This document shows, one piece after another, positions 17,067 to 26,201 of a stretch of 64,000 nucleotides of DNA. The stretch comes from Clostridium sp. (GTDB taxonomy: Bacteria > Bacteroidota > Bacteroidia > Bacteroidales > Muribaculaceae), in the NCBI GenBank assembly GCA_023666615.1, contig JAMPBQ010000003.1:24521-88520 (forward strand), written 5' to 3'. Both the position numbers and the translations under genes were made by a program. How positions within the stretch are numbered: the stretch's first letter is position 1; every line of letters starts with the position of its first letter. Below the pieces are notes generated by a model. The model was not told where the DNA came from and did no database searches. It saw only the letters and a program-made list of their open reading frames with translations.

Positions 17067-18044
17067 GTGGAGGAGGGCTTTTGCGTATGCTGTGGCTTTA
17101 TGAAGGCGTGAGGAGGCTTCTTCTTTTGTCAAAGAGTTTGACTGTTTGAAATCTTCGGCGGAGATTACCAGTGTGTTTTCCATTTGCGGCATGGTTTTGC
17201 CGATGCCATCTGCCACTTGGCCACCGATGGCTATGGCAGGAATGCTGTTTTCCATCGCCTTTTTGCAGACGACGCTTACCGCTTTGCCGGCCAACGTTTG
17301 CCTATCGATGCATCCCTCGCCAGTAATCACGGCATCTACTTTCCCCCAATTGATTTTGTAATTATTAAGAACATATTCAGCTCCACAAAAGCAGGGAGCG
17401 CCGATGGCTGAAGCTATTGCGAACCCCAGGCCTCCGCCGGCGCCGTCAAATGGGGATGTGCGGCTGCCTCCCCATTCTTGTTTAGCTTGGATAAGCCTTT
17501 GCCTTAACAAAGGAATGTCTGATGCCGTGGCGCCCTTTTGCGGCGCAAATGATAGGGCGTCTATGGCATTGCCGCTCGAAATGAGAGGAACTTGCACATC
17601 TGATAGTCCGATTATGCGGCTGGCGTATTTGGGAAGGTTTTCTCTGCCTAATGCAGAAAGAAAGCCGGCTCCGCCGTCGCATGTGCCTGTGCCTCCAATG
17701 CCTATTATGACTGTCCTGCATTCTTTATCCAACAAATCTTTCACCTTTGCTCCCAATGGAGCGGAAGTAGCTTGCGTTACGCCGCCCATGTCGGCGGCCT
17801 GGGCAAGTCCAATCCATGCGCTGCTGTCGATGACGGCCGTGTGAGTAGGCATATGCAAGAAATAGCCTTCACGTTCCTCCCATTGTTGAATGTTGGGGGC
17901 GGCAATGGCTTTGGCGGTGCCTTCGCCGCCATCTGCCATTGGCGCAACAAAGCATTGATGCTCCTTTAGTTCGTTGGCTATTATCTCGGCGGCCTCTTGG
18001 GCGGAAAGAGTGCCTTTGAATTTATCGGGAGCAATGAGTATCAT
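17061..18044 (-). CDS. Glycerate kinase, GlxK family
   Basis: 327 residues. It begins MILIAPDKFKGTLSAQEAAE, the signature of the type-1 glycerate kinase family, and carries the Gly-rich IIGIGGTGTCDGGAGFLSAL and the VDAVITGEGCIDRQTLAGKA motif. It phosphorylates D-glycerate to 2-phosphoglycerate (or 3-phosphoglycerate), feeding lower glycolysis. It is about 50 residues shorter than the usual 375-380, but both lobes and the conserved motifs are present. It follows the metallo-hydrolase gene by 9 bp, so both are in one unit. Confidence 0.93.
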   Translation of the reverse strand: MILIAPDKFKGTLSAQEAAEIIANELKEHQCFVAPMADGGEGTAKAIAAPNIQQWEEREGYFLHMPTHTAVIDSSAWIGLAQAADMGGVTQATSAPLGAKVKDLLDKECRTVIIGIGGTGTCDGGAGFLSALGRENLPKYASRIIGLSDVQVPLISSGNAIDALSFAPQKGATASDIPLLRQRLIQAKQEWGGSRTSPFDGAGGGLGFAIASAIGAPCFCGAEYVLNNYKINWGKVDAVITGEGCIDRQTLAGKAVSVVCKKAMENSIPAIAIGGQVADGIGKTMPQMENTLVISAEDFKQSNSLTKEEASSRLHKATAYAKALLHL

Positions 18045-18053
18045 TGTATTAAC

Positions 18054-18818
18054 TTATTTAACCGTGATTTCAGCCATGTCGTTGGCCAGGTGCATTCCTT
18101 CAGGGAGTTGAATGTCGGCCGCGCGTCCCAATTGGTGGCTTATATGCGTGAAATAGGCCGCGCGGGGATTTATCTTGCGCACTATATCAATTGCTTGACT
18201 GAGGCTTAGGTGTGAAATATGTTCAGTATGGCGCAGCGCGTTAATTACCAAAGTATCTATGCCTGATATAAGCTTTAAGGTAGAATCAGGCATTGTCTTG
18301 CAGTCAGTTATGTACGCAAGATTTCCAATTTTATATCCAACGATTGGCAGCCTATAGTGCATCACAGGCAGGGGAGTGACCTCGATGCCCTCGTGCATGA
18401 AGCTTTCATTTGGATTTATGATCCGCAAATCAAATGAGGGCACGCCCGGATAGGGGTCCTTCTCAAAGCAGTATGGGAAATTATGGCGCAGCCCTTTGGC
18501 CACATCCTCAGTGCAGTAAATAGGGAAAGGCCCATTGAAGCAATATGGGCGCAAATCGTCGATTCCGCCCACATGGTCATAATGGATGTGGGTTACAAAC
18601 AGCGCTGACAACCGTGGAGAACCGGCTTTGAGGATTTGCTGCCGGAAATCGGGTCCGCAATCTATAAGAATATTTATGCCGTTCACTGACACAATGGCGG
18701 AAGCGCGCAGCCGATTGTCGCGAGGGTCAACCGATGAGCAGGTGTCGCATCGGCAGCCTATTTGCGGAACGCCGGTGCTCGTGCCGGTGCCGAGGAAGAG
18801 CAATTTTGTTGTGGGCAT
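18054..18818 (-). CDS. MBL-fold metallo-hydrolase, PhnP-like
   Basis: 254 residues. The N-terminus LLFLGTGTSTGVPQIGC is followed by a CRCDTCSS zinc-type cysteine pair as in PhnP/RNase Z-like phosphodiesterases. The metal-binding THIHYDHVGG motif follows, then further His at PVMHYRLP, ITDC and THISHQLG. Members hydrolyse cyclic phosphodiesters. No carbon-phosphorus lyase genes are near, so PhnP itself is not implied; an exact substrate cannot be given. It sits 6 bp downstream of the lipoprotein gene and 9 bp upstream of the glycerate kinase gene. Confidence 0.88.
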   Translation of the reverse strand: MPTTKLLFLGTGTSTGVPQIGCRCDTCSSVDPRDNRLRASAIVSVNGINILIDCGPDFRQQILKAGSPRLSALFVTHIHYDHVGGIDDLRPYCFNGPFPIYCTEDVAKGLRHNFPYCFEKDPYPGVPSFDLRIINPNESFMHEGIEVTPLPVMHYRLPIVGYKIGNLAYITDCKTMPDSTLKLISGIDTLVINALRHTEHISHLSLSQAIDIVRKINPRAAYFTHISHQLGRAADIQLPEGMHLANDMAEITVK

Positions 18819-18824
18819 GGCTTG

Positions 18825-19784
18825 TTATCTGCGGAAATAATCAAGATATCCCCCATCCTCAAAAAGAAGGAATATGCCGTCGCTGTATTGCCAGTACTCA
18901 ACCATGCCGCCCTGTGCCGGGCGCTGGCCGATTGTGGTGGGGGCGCCAAGGGCCAGGCGGCATTCCTCTCGGGTCATTCCTTTTCGCACGCGGGAATGCA
19001 CAATCAACCGCCATATCTCATCAGAAATATAGCTGTATTTCACGCGCGGATTTTCGAAAGAAAAAAGGGTTGAAAAATTGCGGGTGGACGTGGGCTTGTT
19101 GCCAATGGTCATAAACATTGAGAATTGCCTTTCCGAGTCTGTGGGGCGGAACACTACGCTTAGCGGGTAAAATTCATTGCCGGGCTTGACGTCTGTCACC
19201 TCAAGCTCTACATACCTCAACCCGTTCACAGCCATAGATCCATCAGGGGTGTACCACAGTGGCGTATTAGCATATAGGGTCTTGCCTATAATTTGCGAGT
19301 AAACACTGTCCACAATAGACGTTTCAATGGTGAATGGCACCTCAAGCTGTGTCTTTTCGTTGAGATTTCCCCACGGCGTGTTGTCGCGGTATACGAGGCT
19401 TTTGCCCGAGGGCGAAATGAATTCTATCTCTGTGATTTCATTGCCGGTGACGTTTACGAAAGGCCTCATTTCGTGGAAGGTGATTTCCTTTCCCGTCAGG
19501 CTTTCGGTGACTCCATTCGCCGGCGGCAAGAACATGATGTTTATTTTGTCGTCAGAAACAAAAAACTTTTTGCCGGCCTTCCAATCCCGCGGGGGCTGAG
19601 GAGCAACGTCGGACAGAAATTTCTGCTCAGGCGAGATGGTGATATTTTCCTTTTTGACGTCGGAGTATGATATCTTTGGCGTGCTCTCCACGCCAGTAAA
19701 GCAACCGTGAAGCGCAAACATGATGCCCACGCAGGCCAGAAGGCGCCGGGCGTCCTTAAAGATGTTTGTTGAGCGGTAAATCAT
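18825..19784 (-). CDS. Putative lipoprotein with a BamE/SmpA-like C-terminal segment
   Basis: 319 residues. A hydrophobic N-terminal stretch ends in the lipobox-like ALHGC (Cys28), predicting membrane attachment by lipid. The middle is beta-rich and unrecognised. The end reads VRKGMTREECRLALGAPTTI followed by QYSDGIFLLFEDGGYLD, like the GMTxxEVxxxLGxP repeat of BamE/OmlA-type outer-membrane assembly proteins. The start codon overlaps the transporter stop by one base (TAATG). The function is not known; a role in envelope assembly is inferred only from the C-terminal motif. Confidence 0.75.
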   Translation of the reverse strand: MIYRSTNIFKDARRLLACVGIMFALHGCFTGVESTPKISYSDVKKENITISPEQKFLSDVAPQPPRDWKAGKKFFVSDDKINIMFLPPANGVTESLTGKEITFHEMRPFVNVTGNEITEIEFISPSGKSLVYRDNTPWGNLNEKTQLEVPFTIETSIVDSVYSQIIGKTLYANTPLWYTPDGSMAVNGLRYVELEVTDVKPGNEFYPLSVVFRPTDSERQFSMFMTIGNKPTSTRNFSTLFSFENPRVKYSYISDEIWRLIVHSRVRKGMTREECRLALGAPTTIGQRPAQGGMVEYWQYSDGIFLLFEDGGYLDYFRR

Positions 19785-21445
19785 TAAGCTAACAGCAGAA
19801 TCAGGGTCTGCGCCGCCACCACGCGCAAGAACATAGTGAGAGGATATACCGTGGAGTAGCTCACGGCCGGCGCGTCATTGCCGGTGCTGTTGCCCGCGAA
19901 AGCAAGGGCTGGCGGATCAGTGTAGCTGCCGGAGAAGAGGCCCATAATGGTAAGATAATTGATTTTGTATTTGCCGCGCGCAATGCAGCCCACAATCACC
20001 AAGGGGAGAAATGTGATGGCAAAGCCCCAGATTACCCACCACATGCCGGTGGTGTTGAATACCGCGTCGGCAAACCCATGTCCGGCGGAGATGCCCACGG
20101 AGGCCAGGAATAAGCAAATTCCCAGCTCTCGAAGCATCATAGAGGCGGAGCTTGAGGTATAAGTGACCAGCTTGAACTTATAGCCGAAGCGGCTGAGCAA
20201 GATAGCCACGACAAGCGGCCCTCCGGCCAGGCCGAGCTTCATCCCAAAGCCTATGTCGATGGAGCCTAGCACGATGCCGAGCGCGATTCCGACGAAAATG
20301 GTGATAAGGTTGGGCTGATTGAGACGCTTCATCGAATCGCCAAGAAGATTTGAGAGGCGGTCGATATCCTGTAGGTCGCCGACCACAGTGATGCGGTCGC
20401 CAATCTGCAGGCGAAGGTTGGGCGCCGCCAAGAGGTCGACTCCGGCGCGGTTTACTCGAGTGCAGTTTACGCGGAATCCATTATGCAAACGGAGCGACCC
20501 CAGCTTTACGCCGTTGAACTCGCTCTTTGTCACCAAAATGCGCCTTGAATAAACCGGCGTGCGGCATTCCTCCCAGTTTACGTCAGCTACGGGGCCAAGC
20601 ACCGTTAAGAATTTGTTTTCGTCCTTCATAGAGGCCACAATCAGAAGCTTGTCGCCAATGTGAATCTCTGTGGAGCTTTTGGGAATCAAGATCGACCCAT
20701 CAGGGGTCATAACCCTTGACACCACGAAATTGCACGGGATGACGTCATGCAGCTGCAGAAGGGTGCGCCCATCGACGAGAGGATTGGTCACTTTCAGCGA
20801 AATGATGTAGGGCTTGAGGCGCGAATCCTCCTGCTCCTGCTCAATTGCGGATATTTCATCATTCACCTTAATCTTGAAAATGGCCTTTATTATGAACATG
20901 GCGGCTATGATGCCGACAACGCCAAGAGGATAGGCTGCGGCATAGCCCTGAGCCATTTGGTTGGCCTGGTTAAGGCCGTCGGCCATTGATGAAATCGTCT
21001 GCTGCGCCGCGGCCAGGCCGGGAGTGTTGGTGACGGCGCCGCTCATCACGCCCACGAGAGGGCTGATGTCATTGACATTGCCAAAATAATACACCAGCAA
21101 GACTATGAGCACGTTGAGCCCCACCATTAGCGCGGCCAGGCCATTAAGCCTCAATCCCCCATGCTTAAAGGAGGAGAAAAAGCCGGGGCCAACCTGCAGG
21201 CCAATCGCGAAGATAAATAGAATAAGGCCGAATTCCCTGACGAATTTTAGTATCGGTTCATCCACGGTGTAACCGAAATGGCCAAGCAAAATGCCCATGA
21301 ACAATACGAATGTCACCCCCAGCGACACTCCATGCACCTTAAGCTTTCCCAAGAAAATGCCGGCGGCAATCACTAACGAGTAGAGCACCAAAGTGCTTGC
21401 TATCGATGTGTTTCCCGGCAAGAACAAATCTTTTATCCAATCCAT
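19784..21445 (-). CDS. AspT/YidE-like putative transporter with two RCK_C (TrkA-C) domains
   Basis: 553 residues from the ATG at 21445; a longer frame exists upstream but would include the promoter. It has five to six membrane segments (about 10-170), two regulatory TrkA-C domains in the centre (EQEDSRLKPYIISLKVTNPL and YSRRILVTKSEFNGVKLGSL regions), then a second membrane half with QPNLITIFVGIALGIVLGS and LGICLFLASVGISAGHGFAD, giving the mirrored layout of the YidE/YbjL/AspT exchanger group. The substrate is unknown; AspT itself exchanges aspartate for alanine. It is first in a unit with the lipoprotein, MBL and glycerate kinase genes. Confidence 0.88.
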   Translation of the reverse strand: MDWIKDLFLPGNTSIASTLVLYSLVIAAGIFLGKLKVHGVSLGVTFVLFMGILLGHFGYTVDEPILKFVREFGLILFIFAIGLQVGPGFFSSFKHGGLRLNGLAALMVGLNVLIVLLVYYFGNVNDISPLVGVMSGAVTNTPGLAAAQQTISSMADGLNQANQMAQGYAAAYPLGVVGIIAAMFIIKAIFKIKVNDEISAIEQEQEDSRLKPYIISLKVTNPLVDGRTLLQLHDVIPCNFVVSRVMTPDGSILIPKSSTEIHIGDKLLIVASMKDENKFLTVLGPVADVNWEECRTPVYSRRILVTKSEFNGVKLGSLRLHNGFRVNCTRVNRAGVDLLAAPNLRLQIGDRITVVGDLQDIDRLSNLLGDSMKRLNQPNLITIFVGIALGIVLGSIDIGFGMKLGLAGGPLVVAILLSRFGYKFKLVTYTSSSASMMLRELGICLFLASVGISAGHGFADAVFNTTGMWWVIWGFAITFLPLVIVGCIARGKYKINYLTIMGLFSGSYTDPPALAFAGNSTGNDAPAVSYSTVYPLTMFLRVVAAQTLILLLA

Positions 21446-21481
21446 TTCACCAAAATAAAGGACACCATTAGAAACTTTTCG

Positions 21482-21512
21482 CAAAGGTAGCTAATTTTTT
21501 TTTCCAAACCAA
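21482..21512 (-). promoter_or_regulatory. Promoter of the AspT-like transporter unit
   Basis: Minus-strand TTG (21512-21510), 20 bp and TACCTTTG (21489-21482) match the Bacteroidota consensus. The expected start of transcription is about 30 nt before the ATG at 21445, which supports that start over the longer frame. Confidence 0.65.
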
Positions 21513-21670
21513 TCCTTTTTGCCTTTCAAAAAAATTATTTATTGGTGAAAGCGGACAGCCACAATACTTAAGTTTGAGTATTTCTTTTTTAGCGGAAATT
21601 TATTAATTTTGCATTCCAAAATTCGCTTTGCGCACAATGCGCGGGCTTCTTGCTCTTTATTTTTAGAAAT

Positions 21671-22468
21671 ATGGATAATTACGATTCCTGCCACGCCGGT
21701 GAGCCGGTGATCCACGTAAAGGACTTGTCGATGCGCTACGGCAACGGCAGGCAGATTTACGAAGGATTGTCATTCGACGTGCCCCAAGGCCGAATCCTTG
21801 GCCTTTTGGGCAAAAACGGCACCGGCAAAACCACCACCATCAACATCCTGATGGGATACCTGCGACCGCAGGCCGGCGAATGCAGCATTTTCGGAGAGGA
21901 TATTCGCTCCATTTCTCCCGCCACACGCAGCCGCATAGCCCTTCTGATTGAAGGGCATGTCCAGTATGCGTTTATGACAATAGAGCAAATAGAGCGCTTC
22001 TATTCAAAGTTTTATCCCAAATGGAACAGGGCGGCCTATTATGAGCTGATGTCAAAGCTGAAGGTCTCGCCCCGCCAAAAGATTTCCACCATGTCATGTG
22101 GGCAGCGCTCGCAAGTGGCTCTTGGCCTCATACTGGCGCAGAACGCTGATTTGCTAGTCCTTGATGACTTTTCTTTGGGCCTTGACCCCGGCTATCGCCG
22201 ACTATTCGTGGATTACCTGCATGAATACGCCAAGGCTGAAAACAAGACCGTGTTTATGACTTCGCACATAATCCAAGACCTTGAGAGGCTTATCGACGAT
22301 TGCATAATGCTTGACTATGGCAAGATTCTTTTGCATAAGCCTGTCTCTGAAATAATGAGCGACTTCCGCAAGGAGGCTCCGCACAGCCCCGATCCGTACA
22401 TACGCAGCCAAAAGCCTGAGCTTCTCACGCTTGAGGATGCCTTCATCAGCCTTACCGGCAAATATTGA
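21671..22468 (+). CDS. ABC transporter ATP-binding protein
   Basis: 265 residues from the ATG at 21671; a TTG seven codons earlier is less likely. It has Walker A GKNGTGKTT, a Q-loop, a signature motif deviating to SCGQRSQVALG (usual LSGGQ), Walker B LLVLDDFSLGLD with Asp in place of the usual catalytic Glu directly after the Walker Asp, and a switch His in TSHIIQD. The divergence in signature and Walker B is typical of the GldA/YtrB-like exporter group of Bacteroidota. A TAATTTTG box lies at 21604. It heads a five-gene unit with the permease, DUF4857, Cys/His-rich lipoprotein and PepSY-TM genes. Confidence 0.9.
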   Translation: MDNYDSCHAGEPVIHVKDLSMRYGNGRQIYEGLSFDVPQGRILGLLGKNGTGKTTTINILMGYLRPQAGECSIFGEDIRSISPATRSRIALLIEGHVQYAFMTIEQIERFYSKFYPKWNRAAYYELMSKLKVSPRQKISTMSCGQRSQVALGLILAQNADLLVLDDFSLGLDPGYRRLFVDYLHEYAKAENKTVFMTSHIIQDLERLIDDCIMLDYGKILLHKPVSEIMSDFRKEAPHSPDPYIRSQKPELLTLEDAFISLTGKY

Positions 22469-22474
22469 TTGACT

Positions 22475-23143
22475 ATGGAAAAAGCGATTTTCAAAAAAGA
22501 ATGGCTTAAGACCAGGATGGCGGCGGCTGTTTCGCTGATCCTGTGCATGTCGATGGCGATATACGCCATCCTCAAAATCAACCGCCTGGTGGCGCTCAAG
22601 GGCGCAGATCACTTGTGGATGATCATGCTTTTGAAAGACAATACGTTCATTGACGCCATACAGTACACTACCATCATTTCGGCCTTGATAATCGGCATAG
22701 CCCAAATGGCGCCCGAAATGGCACAGAAAAGGCTGAAGCTGACTCTCCACTTGCCTTATCCGCAGACCCGCATGATTCTGCTTATGCTTGGAGTGGGACT
22801 TGTTGAACTCTTCGTGATATACGCCCTGCAATGTGTTTCAATCGCAGTGTTTTATTCCAAGATTATTCCCGCGTCGCTTGTGTGGCGGGTTGTGCTCACG
22901 TCGCTCCCTTGGTATTTTGCCGGCTTTATCGCATACCTATTCACGGCTGCCGTATGCCTGGAAGGCACGTGGCTGCGGCGCGCGGTGTTGGCCCTGTTAG
23001 GCATATGCGCTGTGATGATTTGCTACCTTCAGCCAGCCCCCGAGGCCTACAACGGCATGATGTGGCTGATTATTGTTTTTGCTTTTGTTCTTGCATTGCT
23101 TCCGCTTGGGTCAGTGCTTCGCTTTAAGGAGGGGCGTCAATGA
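22475..23143 (+). CDS. ABC transporter permease-like membrane protein
   Basis: 222 residues with about six membrane segments (AAAVSLILCMSMAIYAIL, YTTIISALIIGIAQM, MILLMLGVGLVELFVIYALQ, and three more towards the end). It follows the ATP-binding gene by 6 bp and its stop overlaps the DUF4857 start (ATGA). The N-terminal KAIFKKEWLKTR is typical of ABC-2-type permease subunits. Only one short permease is present, so a homodimer or partnership with the DUF4857 protein is likely. The substrate is unknown. Confidence 0.75.
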   Translation: MEKAIFKKEWLKTRMAAAVSLILCMSMAIYAILKINRLVALKGADHLWMIMLLKDNTFIDAIQYTTIISALIIGIAQMAPEMAQKRLKLTLHLPYPQTRMILLMLGVGLVELFVIYALQCVSIAVFYSKIIPASLVWRVVLTSLPWYFAGFIAYLFTAAVCLEGTWLRRAVLALLGICAVMICYLQPAPEAYNGMMWLIIVFAFVLALLPLGSVLRFKEGRQ

Positions 23144-24354
23144 TTATGAAAACGTGTTATAGGATTCTTGTTTATGCCTTTGGCGTGTGCGCCTTGGCCT
23201 GGTTTTTGCCCTGGCTATATTCATTCGCGTTCCCTTCAGCCGGGTCCGAGCCTTTTGTGGCGTATTCGCCCATAGCCGACGCCTTCGTGATTTCGGAAAA
23301 CGGCGATAAGCTAAAAATCACCATTGACGGGCAAGATGGCGAGTTCACCAAGGAAGAGCGCGACAGCCTTCTGCCTCAGATATACTTCACGCAGCTTATG
23401 GGCCGCGAGAAATTGCCGGACTCTATTGCCGGCAAAGAGGTGAGCGTGCCCATATTCCGCCATTCCCAATGGGTTTTCACTTCTCTGCCTATGGACATAA
23501 AAAAGGTGCAGCCCTCATGGCATCTGATGATGGAGTCTATGCCAAAGAGGTACGACCTTGAGGACCCCACCGAGGCCTTTACGCTGGAAAATGGAGCCGT
23601 GGAGTTTGTGACGATGGCCGACAATCAGCCCAACGAAAAGCGCAGCGCCCGATTCACAAAGGCGTTCGCCGACAAAGGTTTCGCATATCCGGCTGCGCAT
23701 ATGAGCGCCAACATCACCGCGAGGAAGGCCTATGATGACGGATACCTTATGGTTGACGCGGATGGCGGCCTGTTCCACGTGAAGATGCGCGCCGGCACGC
23801 CGTACGTGGCCAAGGTGGCAATGCCGGCCAAGTCAAAATACGCCTTTGTGCAGGAAAATATGGACAAAAAGGTGCTTGGCCTCGTGTTTGACGAGGAAAA
23901 TAATCTTTATGCCCTTGAGAACAATGGATATAAAGCTTATCCAATGGGCATTTCCTTTGATCCGGCGCGGTGCCGCGTTTCGGTCATGGCCAATCTGTTC
24001 AATATCGTAGTCCGCTCAAGGGATAGCAAGGGCATTGACTGGTGGGCGGTTGACTCTGACACCTACCAGCTTCTTGGCCATTATCGCTATGATTATCCAA
24101 AGTCGAAGGCTGAAGAGGTGGCAGAGTGGATTTTCCCCTTCCGCTTGAGCTTCACGGATGTGGATGACAGCTACGCCTATCCCCGAATCACCGATGTATC
24201 GCCCAAAGCCCTGATTCTGGGGCTTGTATTGGCGATTGTTGGATTCTTTATTGGCAGGCGCTGCAATCGTCGTCCCGCTGAGAAGGCGGCGATATTCGCG
24301 GGCGATGTTTTATTCGGAATATATTTCTTTATAATATCACTCTTTAGAATATGA
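23140..24354 (+). CDS. DUF4857-type membrane protein of the ABC unit
   Basis: 404 residues. There is one N-terminal membrane helix (ILVYAFGVCALAWFLPWLY) and two at the C-terminus (LILGLVLAIVGFFIGRR and the final hydrophobic stretch), with a roughly 300-residue beta-rich domain between them outside the membrane. The arrangement and position directly behind an ABC ATPase and permease match the DUF4857 family of Bacteroidales. Both ends overlap neighbours by ATGA, indicating a tightly coupled complex. A role as extracytoplasmic part of the transporter is inferred. Confidence 0.7.
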   Translation: MIMKTCYRILVYAFGVCALAWFLPWLYSFAFPSAGSEPFVAYSPIADAFVISENGDKLKITIDGQDGEFTKEERDSLLPQIYFTQLMGREKLPDSIAGKEVSVPIFRHSQWVFTSLPMDIKKVQPSWHLMMESMPKRYDLEDPTEAFTLENGAVEFVTMADNQPNEKRSARFTKAFADKGFAYPAAHMSANITARKAYDDGYLMVDADGGLFHVKMRAGTPYVAKVAMPAKSKYAFVQENMDKKVLGLVFDEENNLYALENNGYKAYPMGISFDPARCRVSVMANLFNIVVRSRDSKGIDWWAVDSDTYQLLGHYRYDYPKSKAEEVAEWIFPFRLSFTDVDDSYAYPRITDVSPKALILGLVLAIVGFFIGRRCNRRPAEKAAIFAGDVLFGIYFFIISLFRI

Positions 24355-24923
24355 AAATCAAATCACTTTTCGCATCAATCCTTGCCGTGGCGGCTTTGTC
24401 CATGGCATCTTGTTCAGGCAAGCAGGCGCAGGCTGAAGCAGAGGCTGAAGGTCCTGTAGTATTCACGGTTGACGAGGTTGTGGCTCAGGCTCCCGAACTC
24501 ACCGACTCAGTAATCACAATCGAAGGCGTATGCTCGCACACATGCAAGCACGGCGCCACAAAAATGTTCCTCATCGGCGATAGCACAACTCTGCGCGTAG
24601 AGGCCGGCGAGCTTGGGTCATTTGACACCAAGGTAATCAACAATCTTGTCAACGTCAACGGAAAGGTATGCGAGACTCGCATTGACGAGGCCTACCTCTC
24701 ACAGCTTGAGGAGCAAATAAAGGCCAATATGGCTGAAAAGCACGGCGAAACAGAAGCCGGCTGCAGCCATGACAATGCCGCGAACAACGTCACAGCGACA
24801 ACTCCGCTTGACCAAGTGGCCGAGATGCGCGCGCAAATAGCCGAGCGCACGGAGAAGGAAGGCAAGCCCTATCTTTCGCGCTACTATGTGCTGGCCAACT
24901 CTTATGAAATCGTAGAGCAATAA
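24351..24923 (+). CDS. Lipoprotein with Cys/His-rich motifs, OB-like
   Basis: 190 residues with a signal peptide ending in the lipobox LSMASC (Cys20). An acidic Ala/Glu linker (QAEAEAEG) follows, then a domain of about 85 residues resembling bacterial OB folds, containing VCSHTCKHGATKMFLIGD and later EAGCSHD. Two Cys-Ser-His motifs and the CxxxCxHG pattern could bind a metal such as copper, zinc or haem, but this is only suggested by composition. It is coupled to the DUF4857 gene (ATGA) and followed 3 bp later by the PepSY-TM protein, so the operon may handle a metal or redox cofactor at the inner membrane. Confidence 0.7.
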   Translation: MKIKSLFASILAVAALSMASCSGKQAQAEAEAEGPVVFTVDEVVAQAPELTDSVITIEGVCSHTCKHGATKMFLIGDSTTLRVEAGELGSFDTKVINNLVNVNGKVCETRIDEAYLSQLEEQIKANMAEKHGETEAGCSHDNAANNVTATTPLDQVAEMRAQIAERTEKEGKPYLSRYYVLANSYEIVEQ

Positions 24924-24926
24924 GGC

Positions 24927-25514
24927 ATGAAGGAGCAGAAAATCAAGCCAAAGAAAAAGGGATTCAGATTTATCTGCGCAGTCCTGCACCGCGATTTGGG
25001 CTATCTGTTTGCCGGCATTGTGCTGATATACGCCATTTCCGGCATCGCGATGAATCACCACAAGAGCTTCAATCCCAATTTTTCGGTAGAGAATATTTCG
25101 TTCAGCCTTCCCGCGGGGGTGGCGTCCACATATTCAGATGTGGGGGAGAATGACATTGACCGGATTTTTGCTTTGGCTGATTGCCCGCGGAGCCAATACA
25201 CAAAGCATTTCAAGGATGGCGAAGGCCGCCTTAAGATACTTGTGAAGGGCGGCTCAACGATTGTGGCGGACTTGTCAAGCCGCACGGCTGATTATGAAAA
25301 GGTGAGCCCAAGGCCGGTCCTTGGCTCTATGGTGAAGCTTCATTATAATCCCGGAAGGTGGTGGACTGCCTTTGCCGACGTTTTTGCCGTGGCGTTGATT
25401 CTTATAACCCTATCCGGCCTCTTTATCATTAAAGGGAAAAATGGAATCACCAGGCGGGGAATCGTGCTTTTTGTGATTGGCATTCTTTTCCCCTTGGCCT
25501 TTCTTTGGCTTTGA
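24927..25514 (+). CDS. PepSY-associated transmembrane helix protein
   Basis: 195 residues. The N-terminal basic stretch and LHRDLGYLFAGIVLIYAISG are the hallmark of PepSY-TM proteins. A periplasmic domain follows, with LHYNPGRWWTAFADVFAVAL and two further helices at the C-terminus. His residues sit at both membrane faces (LHRD, MNHHKS, LHYNPG), as in family members thought to bind haem or to reduce metal. Length is short compared with three-domain PepSY reductases. It is the last gene before a strong bidirectional terminator. Confidence 0.8.
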   Translation: MKEQKIKPKKKGFRFICAVLHRDLGYLFAGIVLIYAISGIAMNHHKSFNPNFSVENISFSLPAGVASTYSDVGENDIDRIFALADCPRSQYTKHFKDGEGRLKILVKGGSTIVADLSSRTADYEKVSPRPVLGSMVKLHYNPGRWWTAFADVFAVALILITLSGLFIIKGKNGITRRGIVLFVIGILFPLAFLWL

Positions 25515-25534
25515 TTAGGCATTAAGCCTTACCC

Positions 25535-25586
25535 AAACACAAAACCGGGATGCGTCAAATATGAAACGCATCCCGATTTTGTGTTT
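25535..25586. terminator. Strong bidirectional intrinsic terminator
   Basis: The arms 25535-25555 and 25566-25586 pair almost completely (AAACACAAAACCGGGATGCGT with its complement). The GC-rich CGGGATGCGT top is flanked by A-tract and T-tract, so it works in both directions. It separates the plus-strand ABC/PepSY unit from the convergent minus-strand lipoprotein gene at 25639. Confidence 0.85.
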
Positions 25587-25638
25587 GACCCGTCGCGGGC
25601 TAAAAAAAAGCAAGGTTGTATTTTATTTATGCGGCATC

Positions 25639-26076
25639 CTAATGCACAGGCTCGCTGCTGCCGGTGATTTCAGCTGAGGCTATGTTGTAAGTGAGCGTAT
25701 AGTCAAGGAGTTCCACTATGTATTCCTTTGAATCGCGAATGGCCGTGAACACGTTTCCGGTGTTTTCCGTCTCTTGCAGATAATTGTAAAGAACCGGTGG
25801 GAAATCGTTGAACAGCAATTCTTTTGGTAGTGGCATCCCATTTCCGTTGATTTGCGTCCATACGCAGTCGCTGTTGAATACGATGGTTGGCCCGTTTTTG
25901 ATAATGAGAGTATAGGTTGTGTAGGTGGAAGAGAAATTGCTTACTTCCGAATTTGGATAGTATTGGGCAATGAAATTCTGCACCTTTTGGGGCATGTCAT
26001 CGTAATTGTCATTGTGTGAGCATGAGGCTGCGGCCAATGCCAGCATCACTGAAAATATGAGTAAAATCCGTTTCAT
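25639..26076 (-). CDS. Putative lipoprotein, PepSY-like (DUF2874) family
   Basis: 145 residues: signal peptide with lipobox LAAASC (Cys19), then one PepSY-like domain beginning MPQKVQNFIAQYYPNSEVSN and containing ..FNSDCVWTQINGNGMPLPKE. Proteins of this kind in Bacteroidota are small periplasmic or surface proteins, often with two such domains; here there is a single copy. It is monocistronic with its own consensus promoter at 26144-26175. The function is unknown. Confidence 0.75.
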   Translation of the reverse strand: MKRILLIFSVMLALAAASCSHNDNYDDMPQKVQNFIAQYYPNSEVSNFSSTYTTYTLIIKNGPTIVFNSDCVWTQINGNGMPLPKELLFNDFPPVLYNYLQETENTGNVFTAIRDSKEYIVELLDYTLTYNIASAEITGSSEPVH

Positions 26077-26143
26077 AACCTTTGCGTATTCTTAAAATTA
26101 TCAATAAGAAATGCTCTTTGAAAGCCTTTTCATAATTTCAACG

Positions 26144-26175
26144 CAAAGATAATGTTAATTGTTGTATTTTGCAAA
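26144..26175 (-). promoter_or_regulatory. Promoter of the PepSY-like lipoprotein gene
   Basis: Minus-strand TTTG (26175-26172), 20-bp spacer and TATCTTTG (26151-26144) fit both Bacteroidota elements. The leader to the ATG at 26076 is about 60 nt. It lies directly behind the glgP terminator. Confidence 0.7.
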
Positions 26176-26201
26176 AGTTAATTAGAAAAAGTTTTAAAAA
26201 A

